Assembly (NCBI GenBank): GCA_003164135.1
Contig: PLSD01000125.1
Location: forward strand, 1 to 64,000
Length of the DNA stretch: 64,000 nt
From: Acetobacteraceae bacterium
GTDB lineage: Bacteria; Pseudomonadota; Alphaproteobacteria; Acetobacterales; Acetobacteraceae
Direction: 5' to 3'
Made by a program: the position numbers and the translations under genes. Below the pieces are notes generated by a model. That model had not been told where the DNA came from. It ran no database searches and worked only from the letters and a program-made list of their open reading frames with translations. Positions 44,263 to 53,320 of the stretch are shown here, one piece after another. Within the stretch, counting starts at the first letter, position 1. Every line of letters begins with the position of its first letter.

Positions 44263-44757
44263 CTAAACGGAATAGATGTCCAGAAGGCTAGGAATCTTGT
44301 CATTCATCACGATGATCTTGCGCTTGAGAATGCGTAAGCCCTCTCCCGCATGGCGCAGAACATGGCGCTGATGGCCATAAAAATACGACGTCTCATCGAG
44401 CTTGTAACTGAAGGTAGCCCAGTTGGACTCCACCACAATGTCACCTTCGGCTGTCACGTCGCTGCTCAATATTGTCAGCAGGCGGGAGGTGCGCGGCAAC
44501 GGCATGGATGCCAGGGATTTTTCGGTCCGAATACGAAACACGCGATCCTCCAACCCCGCACGGCTTGAATAATAAATCAACGAGATCTGGGTGAGTGGAT
44601 CAGATGTCGGCTCGTATTCATCAAGCCAGCAAGGCAGCCAGTATTCCGCCGTCTCCATATATAGCGCCAGCCAACTGTCCCAGTCGCGGCGATCGAGCAG
44701 TGCCGCTTCACGCACCACAAGCTCACGTGCGGCTATCAGACTTTCCCCTGTATTCAT
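44263..44757 (-). CDS. Aromatic-ring-hydroxylating dioxygenase beta subunit
   Basis: A 164-residue SnoaL-fold beta subunit of Rieske oxygenases. The N-terminal VREAALLDRRDWDSWLALYM with EYWLPC and the C-terminal SYFYGHQRHVLR and ILKRKIIVMND blocks are characteristic. It packs with the alpha subunit to form the alpha3-beta3 terminal oxygenase. It starts 3 bp after the alpha stop. No ferredoxin or reductase gene is in this operon, so electrons must come from elsewhere. Confidence 0.92.
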   Translation of the reverse strand: MNTGESLIAARELVVREAALLDRRDWDSWLALYMETAEYWLPCWLDEYEPTSDPLTQISLIYYSSRAGLEDRVFRIRTEKSLASMPLPRTSRLLTILSSDVTAEGDIVVESNWATFSYKLDETSYFYGHQRHVLRHAGEGLRILKRKIIVMNDKIPSLLDIYSV

Positions 44758-44759
44758 AA

Positions 44760-46103
44760 CTAGTTTTCCTGCTGGCTGCGGAGGCCCTGGATCATCAGGT
44801 CACGCCATTGATGATGCTGGTTGAGGTAGATGCCTTCATCTTCAAGCTTCAGCCCGTGATATTTTGGCGTAAAGCCGAGCCGGTCGGCGCGCTCATCGGC
44901 ACCCTCAGCCAAATGCTGAGCGCCCCGTGAAATATCGCTCCATTCGACGTTTGTCGCGCTAAACCCTTCCTGACTAGCATTGAAGGCGGCGAGATCATCG
45001 GGTGTTGCCATGCCCGCGGCATTGAAGAAATCCTCATACTGGCGGATACGCTGGGTCCGCAACGCCGGCGTATCGCTCGCCGGTGCAAAACACAGGGTCT
45101 TCACCTCGGTGCGATCGACCGAAATCGGCTGGATAACACGGATCTGCGTGCTCATCTGGTCCATGATAAAAACGTTTGGATAGATGAACAAATTACGCCA
45201 GCAGCTGTTCATCCAATAGGCCCGCTCCTCGCCAAATTTTTGCTTATAGACATCGTTCAGCGGCCAGGACGCCCGGATCTCCGGATTCGGGGACTGGTTC
45301 CATAGCACCACATGCCCGTTCTCAAAAGCATAGTAACCTCCGGGGAAGTCAGAAAACTTGCTGACATCCATCGGCTTCACGCGAGCATTAGCGCCGGCAA
45401 GCGCATGGCGGTTTTGGCCCGTTTTGACATAGTTCCCATGAATGGGGCCGATGTGGTAGCCGTCGACGCCGTTCTCCGCCTGAAGCTTCCAGTTGCCCTT
45501 GAAGGTGTAGGACTGAGGCCCGGGAACGATTTCGATCTTCCCGTCCGGGTCCTGATCCACGATCAAATCCAGAAATGTCGTCACAGCGCCCAGATATTCC
45601 GGTAGGCTCTGCACATTATCCGACAGGCTGGCGAAGATGAAGCCGCGATAGCTCTCCACCCGGGGCACGGATTTCAAATTCATGTTGTTCTTGTCGAAGC
45701 CAGGCCCGTATCCAGCGGCCGCTATATCGCCGCAGCCGAGCAGCTTGCCGTCATTGCGGAAGCCCCACGCATGAAACGGACACACAAACAGCCCGGCGTT
45801 GCCGGCCTTCTTCGTGGTCAGCATGGCACCCCGATGCGAACAAGTATTCAGCACTGCGCTCAGTTTTCCGGAACTCAGGCGCGTCAGGATGATAGGTTGG
45901 CGGCCGATCTTCGTCGTCAGGAAGTCATTGGGCTTCGGGACCTGGCTCTCATGAGCCACATACACCCAGTTGGACTCGAAGATGTGCTTCATCTCGAAGT
46001 CAAAAATCTCAGGGTCGGTGAACATCGTGCGCCGTACCCGGTAGAGGCCGGTATCGGGCCGCTCGTCGATCATTGCCGAAATATACGCTTCGTCGAGCGG
46101 CAT
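44760..46103 (-). CDS. Aromatic-ring-hydroxylating dioxygenase alpha subunit
   Basis: A 447-residue Rieske oxygenase alpha subunit. Rieske [2Fe-2S] ligands are C88-x-H90 and C108-x2-H111 (CSHRGA and CPFHAW). The mononuclear iron site has H217 and H222 in VDGYHIGPIH, with the bridging D214. The overall layout is of the benzoate/toluate/anthranilate type. ATG 46103 follows AGGAGGAGTTCGACC; an upstream in-frame extension to 46178 lacks a start signal. A GntR-type site lies at 46167-46180 in its promoter. It probably dihydroxylates an aromatic ring, with the SDR and extradiol dioxygenase following. Confidence 0.93.
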   Translation of the reverse strand: MPLDEAYISAMIDERPDTGLYRVRRTMFTDPEIFDFEMKHIFESNWVYVAHESQVPKPNDFLTTKIGRQPIILTRLSSGKLSAVLNTCSHRGAMLTTKKAGNAGLFVCPFHAWGFRNDGKLLGCGDIAAAGYGPGFDKNNMNLKSVPRVESYRGFIFASLSDNVQSLPEYLGAVTTFLDLIVDQDPDGKIEIVPGPQSYTFKGNWKLQAENGVDGYHIGPIHGNYVKTGQNRHALAGANARVKPMDVSKFSDFPGGYYAFENGHVVLWNQSPNPEIRASWPLNDVYKQKFGEERAYWMNSCWRNLFIYPNVFIMDQMSTQIRVIQPISVDRTEVKTLCFAPASDTPALRTQRIRQYEDFFNAAGMATPDDLAAFNASQEGFSATNVEWSDISRGAQHLAEGADERADRLGFTPKYHGLKLEDEGIYLNQHHQWRDLMIQGLRSQQEN

Positions 46104-46166
46104 CGGTCGAACTCCTCCTGTTGTCGTTCGTATCTTTTCTTGGGATGGTGGATAGGTGTAATGGTA

Positions 46167-46180
46167 ACATGTTAGCATAG
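46167..46180. promoter_or_regulatory. GntR-type site 2 (Rieske operon promoter)
   Basis: ACATGTTAGCATAG, matching the shared core ACATG-TYAG-CAT, 64 bp upstream of the oxygenase alpha start and just left of the gntR stop codon region. Confidence 0.6.
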
Positions 46181-46224
46181 GCCACGGAAGTCTGGCAAGT
46201 GCGGCGCCGTTCCGCTAAATCATT

Positions 46225-47070
46225 CTAATTGCTGGTTCGCCCGGCGCTGCGTTTACCGCCATCGCGGCTCTTTTCCTGCAATTGCTCGGCATTGAAGCCA
46301 ACCGAGACGGGCTTGCCGATGATATGCGCCTCCATCAGCCGCGCCGCCTCATCGGCATCCCGCGCCTTTATCGCCCGGGCAATCTCACGCCGCTCAGCCG
46401 AGAGTTTCTTGGCGGCTTCGGTCGTCAACGTGCCGATACCTTGCCACAGGTAGAAATGCGCCAGGCGGCGCAAGCCCGAGAATTTGGCCTCCAGCAGCGG
46501 CGCACGCGCCATCTTCCAGATCTGATTATGGTATTCATCCACATAGTGGATATAGGCTTGGCGTTGCGCCTGATGCCCGCTGAGCTCCGACAAATCGCGG
46601 GGGGGCTGAATGGCCAGAAGCCCTTCCACCTCCCGGTCCTTATGCCGCTTGGCCGCCAGGGCAGCAGTTGCGCTCTCGATTTTCCCCAGCATCAGAAAAA
46701 AGTCGAGCACTTCGCTCTCCGAGGACACCACGATCTGGCAGCCGACCTGCGGCATCACCTCCACATATCCAGCCATGCGCAGATGCGCGATCGCCGCCCC
46801 CACGGGCTGGCGGCTGACATTGAACTCCTCGGCGAGCATGGAAAACGACAGCATCTCGCCCGGGCTGTAATAGCCATGGATCAGCCGCTGCTCCATGATC
46901 GCGACAATCTGGCCGGCCTTGCCGGTTGGCCCAGTCATCTTGTTGCGCCCGATGCCGACTTCAAAGTCTTCGTCAAAGCGGTACGCGGATCTTGGCGGTG
47001 CGGTCATGTCATCCTGTAATTCAGCTAGGGGCAGTGCCTTTATAGCTATGGTTATGTAGATTTGCGACAT
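46225..47070 (-). CDS. GntR-family (FCD) transcriptional regulator
   Basis: A protein of up to 281 residues. The N-terminal winged helix is EQRLIHGYYSPGEMLSFSML followed by AEEFNVSRQPVGAAIAHLRMAGYVEV, and the C-terminal helical FCD-type domain has the usual D-x-x-x-H-pattern segment (EYHNQIWKMA). The start may be ATG 47070 (GAGGTG upstream) or ATG 47007. It is divergent from the P450 gene and read in the same direction as the Rieske operon. Four copies of ACATGYYAGCAT at island promoters are its probable targets, making it the master regulator of the oxidative half of the island. Confidence 0.88.
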   Translation of the reverse strand: MSQIYITIAIKALPLAELQDDMTAPPRSAYRFDEDFEVGIGRNKMTGPTGKAGQIVAIMEQRLIHGYYSPGEMLSFSMLAEEFNVSRQPVGAAIAHLRMAGYVEVMPQVGCQIVVSSESEVLDFFLMLGKIESATAALAAKRHKDREVEGLLAIQPPRDLSELSGHQAQRQAYIHYVDEYHNQIWKMARAPLLEAKFSGLRRLAHFYLWQGIGTLTTEAAKKLSAERREIARAIKARDADEAARLMEAHIIGKPVSVGFNAEQLQEKSRDGGKRSAGRTSN

Positions 47071-47118
47071 ATCTCAACACCTCTCGCGGGCCGGCGGTGC
47101 CTTGACGATCTATATGTG

Positions 47119-47132
47119 ACATGTCAGCATGT
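47119..47132. promoter_or_regulatory. GntR-type site 3 (gntR/P450 divergent promoter)
   Basis: ACATGTCAGCATGT, the best copy: perfect five-base arms ACATG/CATGT around TCAG. It lies 49 bp before the gntR start and 67 bp before the P450 start, as expected for an autoregulated divergent pair. Confidence 0.7.
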
Positions 47133-47199
47133 AAGCATTCAAGTGGCGTGCGCTCAGCTCTGATGCCGCGATAAAAATAGCCAGGTTAGAGGGGAAACA

Positions 47200-48486
47200 A
47201 TGACGTCGCCAACCATACCCGTGGAGCTAATTGCCCCGCTATTCAGCCCGCAAAGCTTTGCGGACCCGCAATTTATCGACGTCATGATGCGCGAGGTTCG
47301 GGAGAAATATCCCCTGGCCATCGCGCAAGTGCCCGGCTTTGCGCCGCATTGGATCGTCTCCAAATGGGCGGATCTGCGCGAGATCACCCGCCAGGACGAG
47401 ATTTTCCATAGCAACGAGAATTCCAAGACTCTGGTGACCGAGGCCGGCCAGCAGATGATTTACGACTATACCGGCGGCAAGCCGAACGTGCTGGAGACGC
47501 TAGTACACATGGACCCGCCGGTCCACGGCAAGTATCGCGCCGTGGCCGCCCCGCAATTCATGCCCGGCCCCATTGCCGCGCGCGAGGAGCAGGTGCGTGG
47601 CATTGCCCGCAAATATATCGACAAGCTCATTGCGCACGCACCGGAAGTCGATTTCGCGGCCGAAATCGCCTTCTATTACCCGCTGGAAGTCATCATGACT
47701 CTCACCGGCGCGCCGCCGGAAGATCTGCACAAGATTCTGCAGATGGCGCAGTGGTTTTTCAACTATGCCGACCCCGATTTGAAGCGCCCGGATTTCGACC
47801 CCACCGATCCGGTACAGGTTGTGAAAACCTGGACCATGGTGCTCGAATTTTTCAACGAATACGGCAACAAGATCATCGCCGACCGGCGCGCCTGCCCCAA
47901 GGATGACATCGCCACCATTCTCGCCAATGCCAAAATCGATGGCTGCCCGATGTCGGAAAGCTCGCTTGGCTCCTACTTCCTCATCCTCGGCACAGCCGGG
48001 CACGACACCACGGCGGCGAGCACGGCCACGGCAATGTGGATTCTCGCCGAGCAGCCGGAGCTGTTGGCGCGATTGAAGGCCCAGCCGGAGGATATTCCAA
48101 AATTCATCGAAGAGGTTGTGCGCTGGGCGACGCCGGTGAAGCACTTTATCCGCACCGCCGCCCGGGACTACCAGCTGCGCGGCCAGACCATAAAAAAGGG
48201 CGATCGGCTGTATCTTTCGTATGTGTCCGCCAACCGCGATGAAGAGGTGTTCAGCGACCCCTTCACCTTCAATATCGACCGCCCGGCGAACAAGCAGCAG
48301 ATCGCCTTTGGCTATGGCGCGCATATGTGCATCGGCCAGCATCTCGCCAAGATGGAATTGCGCGTGTTCTGGCAGGAGCTGCTGCCCCGCCTCGACTGGG
48401 TGACACTCGCTGGCACGCCAAAGGTAGCCATGTCCGAGCTGGTGCCGGGACCGAAATCGGTTCCCATCCGGTTCTCAGCGAAATAG
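47200..48486 (+). CDS. Cytochrome P450, CYP108 (P450terp)-like
   Basis: A 428-residue soluble P450. The I-helix TAGHDTTAAST and ExxR in EEVVRW are complete, and the heme loop FGYGAHMCIGQHLAKMEL puts the Cys ligand near residue 376. Extended similarity in remembered motifs (MDPPVHGKYR, DRRACPKDD, YVSANRDEEVFSDP, GPKSVPIRF) matches the CYP108 family, whose founder P450terp hydroxylates a methyl group of alpha-terpineol. A rubredoxin gene follows by 12 bp and an aryl-alcohol-type dehydrogenase further on, consistent with oxidising an alkyl side chain to alcohol and aldehyde. Ribosome binding site AGAGGGGAAACA. Confidence 0.93.
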   Translation: MTSPTIPVELIAPLFSPQSFADPQFIDVMMREVREKYPLAIAQVPGFAPHWIVSKWADLREITRQDEIFHSNENSKTLVTEAGQQMIYDYTGGKPNVLETLVHMDPPVHGKYRAVAAPQFMPGPIAAREEQVRGIARKYIDKLIAHAPEVDFAAEIAFYYPLEVIMTLTGAPPEDLHKILQMAQWFFNYADPDLKRPDFDPTDPVQVVKTWTMVLEFFNEYGNKIIADRRACPKDDIATILANAKIDGCPMSESSLGSYFLILGTAGHDTTAASTATAMWILAEQPELLARLKAQPEDIPKFIEEVVRWATPVKHFIRTAARDYQLRGQTIKKGDRLYLSYVSANRDEEVFSDPFTFNIDRPANKQQIAFGYGAHMCIGQHLAKMELRVFWQELLPRLDWVTLAGTPKVAMSELVPGPKSVPIRFSAK

Positions 48487-48498
48487 GCAGAACAACCC

Positions 48499-48666
48499 AT
48501 GTTCAAAAAATATATTTGCTCCATTTGCGGGCATGTCTACGATGAAGCCCTGGGCGACCCCGATTCTGGCCTCGCCCCGGGGACCCTATTCGAGGATATT
48601 CCCGAGGATTGGATTTGCCCGGACTGCGGTTCGGACAAATCAACCTACTCCCTGATTGAAGATTAA
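48499..48666 (+). CDS. Rubredoxin
   Basis: A 55-residue one-iron rubredoxin too short for many gene callers. It has [18 protein letters not shown], then [11 protein letters not shown]: two C-x-x-C-G pairs binding one Fe, and the conserved D-P-D-x-G-x-x-PGT and F-x-x-(I)P-x-DW landmarks. It sits 12 bp after the P450 stop and 23 bp before the extradiol dioxygenase. Rubredoxins normally serve alkane hydroxylases. As the only electron carrier beside this P450, it is the likely redox partner, but a rubredoxin reductase is not encoded here. Confidence 0.95.
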   Translation: MFKKYICSICGHVYDEALGDPDSGLAPGTLFEDIPEDWICPDCGSDKSTYSLIED

Positions 48667-48689
48667 AAACAAGACGACTTGGAGGCAAC

Positions 48690-49580
48690 ATGATCAAGGT
48701 AACTGAGCTCGGCTATCTCGGCTTCAACATCTCTGACGCCCAGGCGTGGAAGACCTACGCACAGGAATGCGTGGGCCTGGAAGTTCTGGACGAGGGCGAA
48801 GCTGATCGCTTTTATCTGCGCATGGATAACTGGCACCACCGCTTCATCATGCATGTTGGCGGCGGTGATGACCTTGCCTATGTCGGCTGGCGCGTGGCCG
48901 ATGGTGAGGCGCTCAAAGGCATGGAGAAGCAACTGCGTGATGCGGGCGTGGAATACCGCGTTGCCACCAGGGAGGAAGCCGCCGAACGCAAGGTGCTGGG
49001 TCTGCTGAAGCTGCACGACCCCGCTGGTATTTCCACAGAAATCTTCTATGGCCCGCGCGTTGACGAGCATCTGCCGTTCCATCCCGGCCGGCGCATGCAT
49101 GGCCGCTTCGTCACCGGGGCGCACGGCGTGGGCCATGTCTTGGTAAATTGCAAAGACCCGGCAGATAGCTACCGCTTCTATTCGCTCCTCGGCCTCACCG
49201 GCTCCGTGGAATATCATCTGCAAACGCCGATGGGTGTCGCCGAGCCGATCTTCATGCATTGCAACGACCGCCAGCACTCCGTCGCCTTCGGCATTCCGGG
49301 TGAAAAGAACCTCAACCATCTGATGCTGGAATATGCCGAGCTGGACGATCTTGGTCTCTCGCACGACTATGTCCGGCGTACCGGCATTCCCGTGGCGCTG
49401 CAACTTGGCAAGCATTCCAATGACCGCGCGCTGACATTTTACTCAGCCACGCCCTCTGGTTGGTTGATGGAGCTAGGCTGGGGCGGCGAAAAGCCCGCGC
49501 CACAGCAGCAATACCATGTGCTCGATGTCTTCGGCCACGGACCGGAAGCAACAGGCATGGGCCTGGACGTTAAGCTATAA
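48690..49580 (+). CDS. Extradiol catechol dioxygenase (VOC/BphC type)
   Basis: A 296-residue two-domain vicinal-oxygen-chelate dioxygenase of the 2,3-dihydroxybiphenyl 1,2-dioxygenase type. Fe(II) ligands can be assigned to H149 (HGVGHVLVN), H210 (NLNHLMLE) and E261 (GWLMELGWGG). The first domain is the metal-free repeat. It should cleave a catechol next to the hydroxyls, completing the Rieske-SDR-extradiol sequence. ATG 48690 follows GGAGGCAAC. Confidence 0.92.
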   Translation: MIKVTELGYLGFNISDAQAWKTYAQECVGLEVLDEGEADRFYLRMDNWHHRFIMHVGGGDDLAYVGWRVADGEALKGMEKQLRDAGVEYRVATREEAAERKVLGLLKLHDPAGISTEIFYGPRVDEHLPFHPGRRMHGRFVTGAHGVGHVLVNCKDPADSYRFYSLLGLTGSVEYHLQTPMGVAEPIFMHCNDRQHSVAFGIPGEKNLNHLMLEYAELDDLGLSHDYVRRTGIPVALQLGKHSNDRALTFYSATPSGWLMELGWGGEKPAPQQQYHVLDVFGHGPEATGMGLDVKL

Positions 49581-49599
49581 AAAATAAGGGAGACAAAAA

Positions 49600-50706
49600 A
49601 TGTCCATGCTGAACATCCGCGCCGCCATCGTGAAAGAGATCGGTGCACCCTGGGAGATTTTCGACGTCCAGCTCGCTCCGCCCGGTCCTGACGAAATCCT
49701 CATCCGCATGGTGGGTACCGGCATGTGCCATACCGACATCATCTGCCGCACCGGCTTTCCCGTGCCGATGCCTATCGTGCTTGGGCACGAGGGCGCCGGT
49801 GTTGTCGAATCTGTTGGTAAGGCCGTGACGAAGGTAAAGCCAGGCGATCACGTTGTGCTCAGTTTTGACTCTTGCGGGTCCTGCCGCAACTGCACACATC
49901 ACCAGCCGGCCTATTGCTTCGAATTCCTGCCTCGCAATTTTGGCATTGGCCGCAAGGCCGATCATGGCAGTGCCCTGTCGCTTAACGGCGAGCCGCTCAC
50001 CGCTGGGTTCTTCGGACAATCCTCCTTCGCCACGCATGCGCTTGCCCGCGAAATCAACACGGTGGTCATAGCCAAGGATCTGCCGCTGGAAATCATGGGC
50101 CCGCTGGGCTGCGGCATCCAGACCGGCGCTGGCGCGGTGGCAAACTCGCTTGGATTGAGGGCAGGGGATTCACTTGCCGTATTCGGCGGGGGCGCGGTAG
50201 GGCTCAGCGCCGTGCTGGCGGCACGGGCGCTCGATGCGGGCACCATCGTCGTGGTCGAACCAACAGCCGAACGCCGTGCACTGGCGCTGGAGCTAGGTGC
50301 AACGCACGCCATCGACCCTCGCGTCACATCAGATGTTCTCGCCGAAATCAAATCTCTCTGCGGCGGTGTGAATTATGCCTTCGACACCACGGGCATTCCC
50401 GCCGTCATCGGCGTGGCGATCGAAACCCTACTGCCTGGCGGCGTTCTTGGCATGGTTGGCGCGCCGCCGCCGGATGCGATGATGCCTGCGAGCCTGATGA
50501 GCATGCTGGCCCGCGGCGTCGGCGCTAAATACATTCTCGAGGGGGATTCCGAACCACAGGTCTTCATTCCAAAAATGATTGATTGGTACCGCGCCGGGAA
50601 ATTCCCGTTCGACCGGCTGATCAAAAAATTCCCCTTCGAGGCAATCAACGAGGCAGCGCATGCTTCAGAAATCGGTGAGGCGATCAAGCCGGTTCTCATC
50701 TTTTAA
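49600..50706 (+). CDS. Zinc alcohol dehydrogenase, aryl-alcohol type
   Basis: A 368-residue medium-chain dehydrogenase. Catalytic zinc ligands are in GMCHTDI and LGHEGAGVVE, with a Cys in GPLGCGIQTGAGAV. The structural zinc lobe is C-G-S-C-R-N-C-x7-C, and the Rossmann motif is FGGGAVGLSA. Length and motifs suit benzyl/aryl-alcohol dehydrogenases (XylB-like). After a side-chain hydroxylation by the P450 it would oxidise the alcohol with NAD. Ends the rightward operon at a strong terminator. Confidence 0.92.
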   Translation: MSMLNIRAAIVKEIGAPWEIFDVQLAPPGPDEILIRMVGTGMCHTDIICRTGFPVPMPIVLGHEGAGVVESVGKAVTKVKPGDHVVLSFDSCGSCRNCTHHQPAYCFEFLPRNFGIGRKADHGSALSLNGEPLTAGFFGQSSFATHALAREINTVVIAKDLPLEIMGPLGCGIQTGAGAVANSLGLRAGDSLAVFGGGAVGLSAVLAARALDAGTIVVVEPTAERRALALELGATHAIDPRVTSDVLAEIKSLCGGVNYAFDTTGIPAVIGVAIETLLPGGVLGMVGAPPPDAMMPASLMSMLARGVGAKYILEGDSEPQVFIPKMIDWYRAGKFPFDRLIKKFPFEAINEAAHASEIGEAIKPVLIF

Positions 50707-50711
50707 AGCAC

Positions 50712-50743
50712 AAAGGTGGCAGCGATATAGAGCTGCCACCTTT
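50712..50743. terminator. Intrinsic terminator after the P450 operon
   Basis: AAAGGTGGCAG, ten-base loop, CTGCCACCTTT: an 11-bp perfect stem starting 6 bp after the dehydrogenase stop, with T-rich right side. It also faces the end of the convergent leftward membrane-protein gene. Confidence 0.85.
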
Positions 50744-50863
50744 GCCGCGTGTTTCATGGCCCCGTGGTGTTCCCATCGATAATGCCACATGGAAGACTCC
50801 GAGAGACAGGCAACGGTCACCGCAATGCTGCCTCGTCCATTTTCTTTCCCCATCTTGTTAGTT

Positions 50864-51577
50864 TTATGAAGCTGCGGCGGTCTGCATTCTGCTGCGAATC
50901 TCTTGCATCATTGCGGTACCCATGGAGGCCGCCCACACGAAGAAAGCGGCAAAACCGATCCAGAATGTGACGAGACCATCCCAGGCAAACGGACCCGTCT
51001 TGAAAAATGGCATCAACGTAATGGGCACAAATACAAAGCCAGTAAAGATCGCCCACAGGGACACCCAGCGCGGAAACACGGGATTCGGGCGCTTATCCAT
51101 CAGGCCAGTAATGCCTGCGGAAATCGCCTGCAACGACGTTGCCGAATAGGTGAGATTGAACAGGAAGAACCCCGTATCGTTCATCGCCTGCGTGATCATT
51201 GGATCAGCTTCCGGCCGGTATGCTGCGGCAGCCCAAATCGCGGGACAAAATATAAACGCCCAGCTGGTAATGCCACCGCCGATCACCTGTATAATCGTTA
51301 GTACGGGAAAGTCGCCTTCAATCGGTCGCATCGTCAGCGCCAGCTGCGCGGTAAAAGGTATCCACATCGCGGCAAATAGGCAGGCCAACGCATTACCCAG
51401 CAGAATCGCATTGTGGTGCAGTACATAAAACGCCGCCAGATCAACAGCACTCAACGCCGGTGATGCGGGCGGTAGATTATGCCCAATTACAGTCCAGCTC
51501 ACACCATAAAACAGATCGAACATGACGCCGCAGAGGGCGGCAATCATCTGTATCCGGAAGCCCAATTTGCTTGTCAT
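50864..51577 (-). CDS. Polytopic membrane protein, paralogue of 34282
   Basis: A 237-residue protein with about six hydrophobic helices, sharing scattered motifs and spacing with the 34282-35034 product: PPASPALSAVDLAAFY near residue 37, IEGDFPVL near 85, MNDTGFFLFNL mid-protein and KTGPFAWDG near 200. No known family function. The two copies flank the catabolic genes. A role in substrate passage or as a membrane-bound enzyme is possible. It reads leftward, convergent with the P450 operon. Confidence 0.75.
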   Translation of the reverse strand: MTSKLGFRIQMIAALCGVMFDLFYGVSWTVIGHNLPPASPALSAVDLAAFYVLHHNAILLGNALACLFAAMWIPFTAQLALTMRPIEGDFPVLTIIQVIGGGITSWAFIFCPAIWAAAAYRPEADPMITQAMNDTGFFLFNLTYSATSLQAISAGITGLMDKRPNPVFPRWVSLWAIFTGFVFVPITLMPFFKTGPFAWDGLVTFWIGFAAFFVWAASMGTAMMQEIRSRMQTAAAS

Positions 51578-51694
51578 TTTTCCCCAACGAAGTGCTTAAG
51601 GAGCACTGCTTCATTATTTATGATCGGCTAACGGCGTTGTCAGATGCGTAAAGCTGCCGCCATGCACCCGTCCCCAGATGGGACACTCAGCGAC

Positions 51695-53266
51695 TCACAG
51701 CGCCATGTGCTTGGAAGAATCCATGCCAAGATCCTCCATGATCTTCATTGCGGTGGCGCGCCCGCCGCCGGTTACCGCGCCGCCCGGATGCATGAAGGGG
51801 CCTGTGAGGTAAAGGCCATCGGCACCTGGCACGGCATATTGGGCGAGGCGTGGTGTCGGCCTCCGCCCCAGCAGCTGGTGCTGGAACATGCCGATCCCCA
51901 TGAAATCTCCGCCCGCGAAAGACGGCGACCATTCATTCTGGTCGGCCGGCGATTCCGACATGCCGGCGATGATGTTCTCCGGCCCCATATTGGTGCAGTA
52001 TTTGCTGTATTCCTGCATCATCCATTCCTGCACGCGGTCGCGCGCCGCAGGCGTCCAGCCGCCATCGCGCAGAATTTTGGGCGCGAAGGAGAAAAAATAC
52101 AGCGTATGCTTGCCCGCTGGCGCGCGCGACGGATCATGCACCGTCATATGCGCAACAATCGAGGCCAGCCTCTTGGGCATGAGGCCGTTTCCGACATCAT
52201 CGAAAATCTGCTTCAGATCAGCCAGCTTCGAGGGCACCGGCTGCACCAGCAGCGCATCATTGACCTCGGGACATTTGTATTTTGGTGCTTCGTGCAGGGC
52301 CCAATGGGTCATCACGCCGCTATGGCTCGACAATTCGCAGCGCCGTGCTTCATCCACCATGTCCGGGTCCAGGCCCGCAACCATGTCGCCAAGCAGATGC
52401 GGATGGATGCACCCGATCACCGCTTTGCGCGCCAGAATCTGCTCCCCGGTATCAAGCTCGACGCCGGTGGCCTTGCCGCCGGAGACGAGGATTTTCCGGA
52501 CCATTGTGTTGGTGCGGATTTCGCCGCCGTGATATTCGATGCACTTCCCGAGAGCATCCGAGAAGGCCTGAACGCCGCCATAGACGCCGGATTCCTCCTG
52601 CGTATGCGCGACCGCGGTGGCGCTGTAGAACATCAGCCCGGTACCGCGCTCATCAGGATGGAGCAGGAAAATGCCCATCCATTTCATGAAGTGAATCTTG
52701 ACCTTCTCGTTCTCGAACAATTCATCGAGGATGGCCGAGCAGCTCATCATCATGCCGCGCAACAGCTCCTGGCCGAGCGGGCTCTGATCCAGCATCATAG
52801 CAAACTGGCCGTAGGGAACGGGCGGTTTGAACATTGCCCCAGACAGCAGCGGCGCCATTTTGATAACGCGGGTGACAAAGGCGCGATAGGCTTCGGCGTC
52901 GCGGTTGGAAAATTTGGCAATGGATTCGCAAGTTTTATCCAGCGAGACGCAGGTGCTCATCCAGGTCTCATCGTCATACACCGTGGCGATGGTCTTTTCC
53001 GGCGTAAAAAAGCGCAGCCCGAAGCGTGATTTCAGCTCCAGCTCGTCATTCTTGATCATCGGATTGGCCATCACGATGATCAGCCCTGTGGCGTGCGGCT
53101 CATGCTTAAAGCCCGGCACCGTCAGTTCGCGGCAGACCAAACCGCCGCCGATCACCTCATTCTTCTCCAGCACGCAAACACTCATGCCGGCCTTGGCTAG
53201 ATAGGCCGCGGCCGAGAGCGAATTCGACCCACCGCCAGCGACGACGACGTCATATTGTTTTGCCAT
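51695..53266 (-). CDS. FAD-dependent oxidoreductase, phytoene desaturase (CrtI)-like
   Basis: A 523-residue flavoprotein. The N-terminal dinucleotide motif reads VVVAGGGSNSLSAAAYLAKAG followed by a CVLEKN acid, and the C-terminal GADGLYLTGPFMHPGGAVTG is the second FAD-binding block of the CrtI/retinol-saturase group. These enzymes desaturate, saturate or isomerise polyene or ring substrates. ATG 53266 has GGGGGAAACC upstream; a longer start at 53296 is less likely. Co-transcribed with the small gene at 53321. A carotenoid role is unlikely, given the absence of other carotenoid genes. Confidence 0.85.
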   Translation of the reverse strand: MAKQYDVVVAGGGSNSLSAAAYLAKAGMSVCVLEKNEVIGGGLVCRELTVPGFKHEPHATGLIIVMANPMIKNDELELKSRFGLRFFTPEKTIATVYDDETWMSTCVSLDKTCESIAKFSNRDAEAYRAFVTRVIKMAPLLSGAMFKPPVPYGQFAMMLDQSPLGQELLRGMMMSCSAILDELFENEKVKIHFMKWMGIFLLHPDERGTGLMFYSATAVAHTQEESGVYGGVQAFSDALGKCIEYHGGEIRTNTMVRKILVSGGKATGVELDTGEQILARKAVIGCIHPHLLGDMVAGLDPDMVDEARRCELSSHSGVMTHWALHEAPKYKCPEVNDALLVQPVPSKLADLKQIFDDVGNGLMPKRLASIVAHMTVHDPSRAPAGKHTLYFFSFAPKILRDGGWTPAARDRVQEWMMQEYSKYCTNMGPENIIAGMSESPADQNEWSPSFAGGDFMGIGMFQHQLLGRRPTPRLAQYAVPGADGLYLTGPFMHPGGAVTGGGRATAMKIMEDLGMDSSKHMAL

Positions 53267-53320
53267 CTTGGTTTCCCCCTCTATACGGTTCTTCATTCAC
53301 GCCACGTGGTGGGCGTTGTT

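Noticed and set aside
51644-53029. 461-codon plus frame opposite the FAD oxidoreductase
   Set aside because: The minus strand encodes a clear CrtI-like protein with FAD motifs; the plus frame has no family features.
51695-53266. Carotenoid biosynthesis gene
   Set aside because: No phytoene synthase, cyclase or other carotenoid gene is near; the CrtI-like fold is also used for other substrates.
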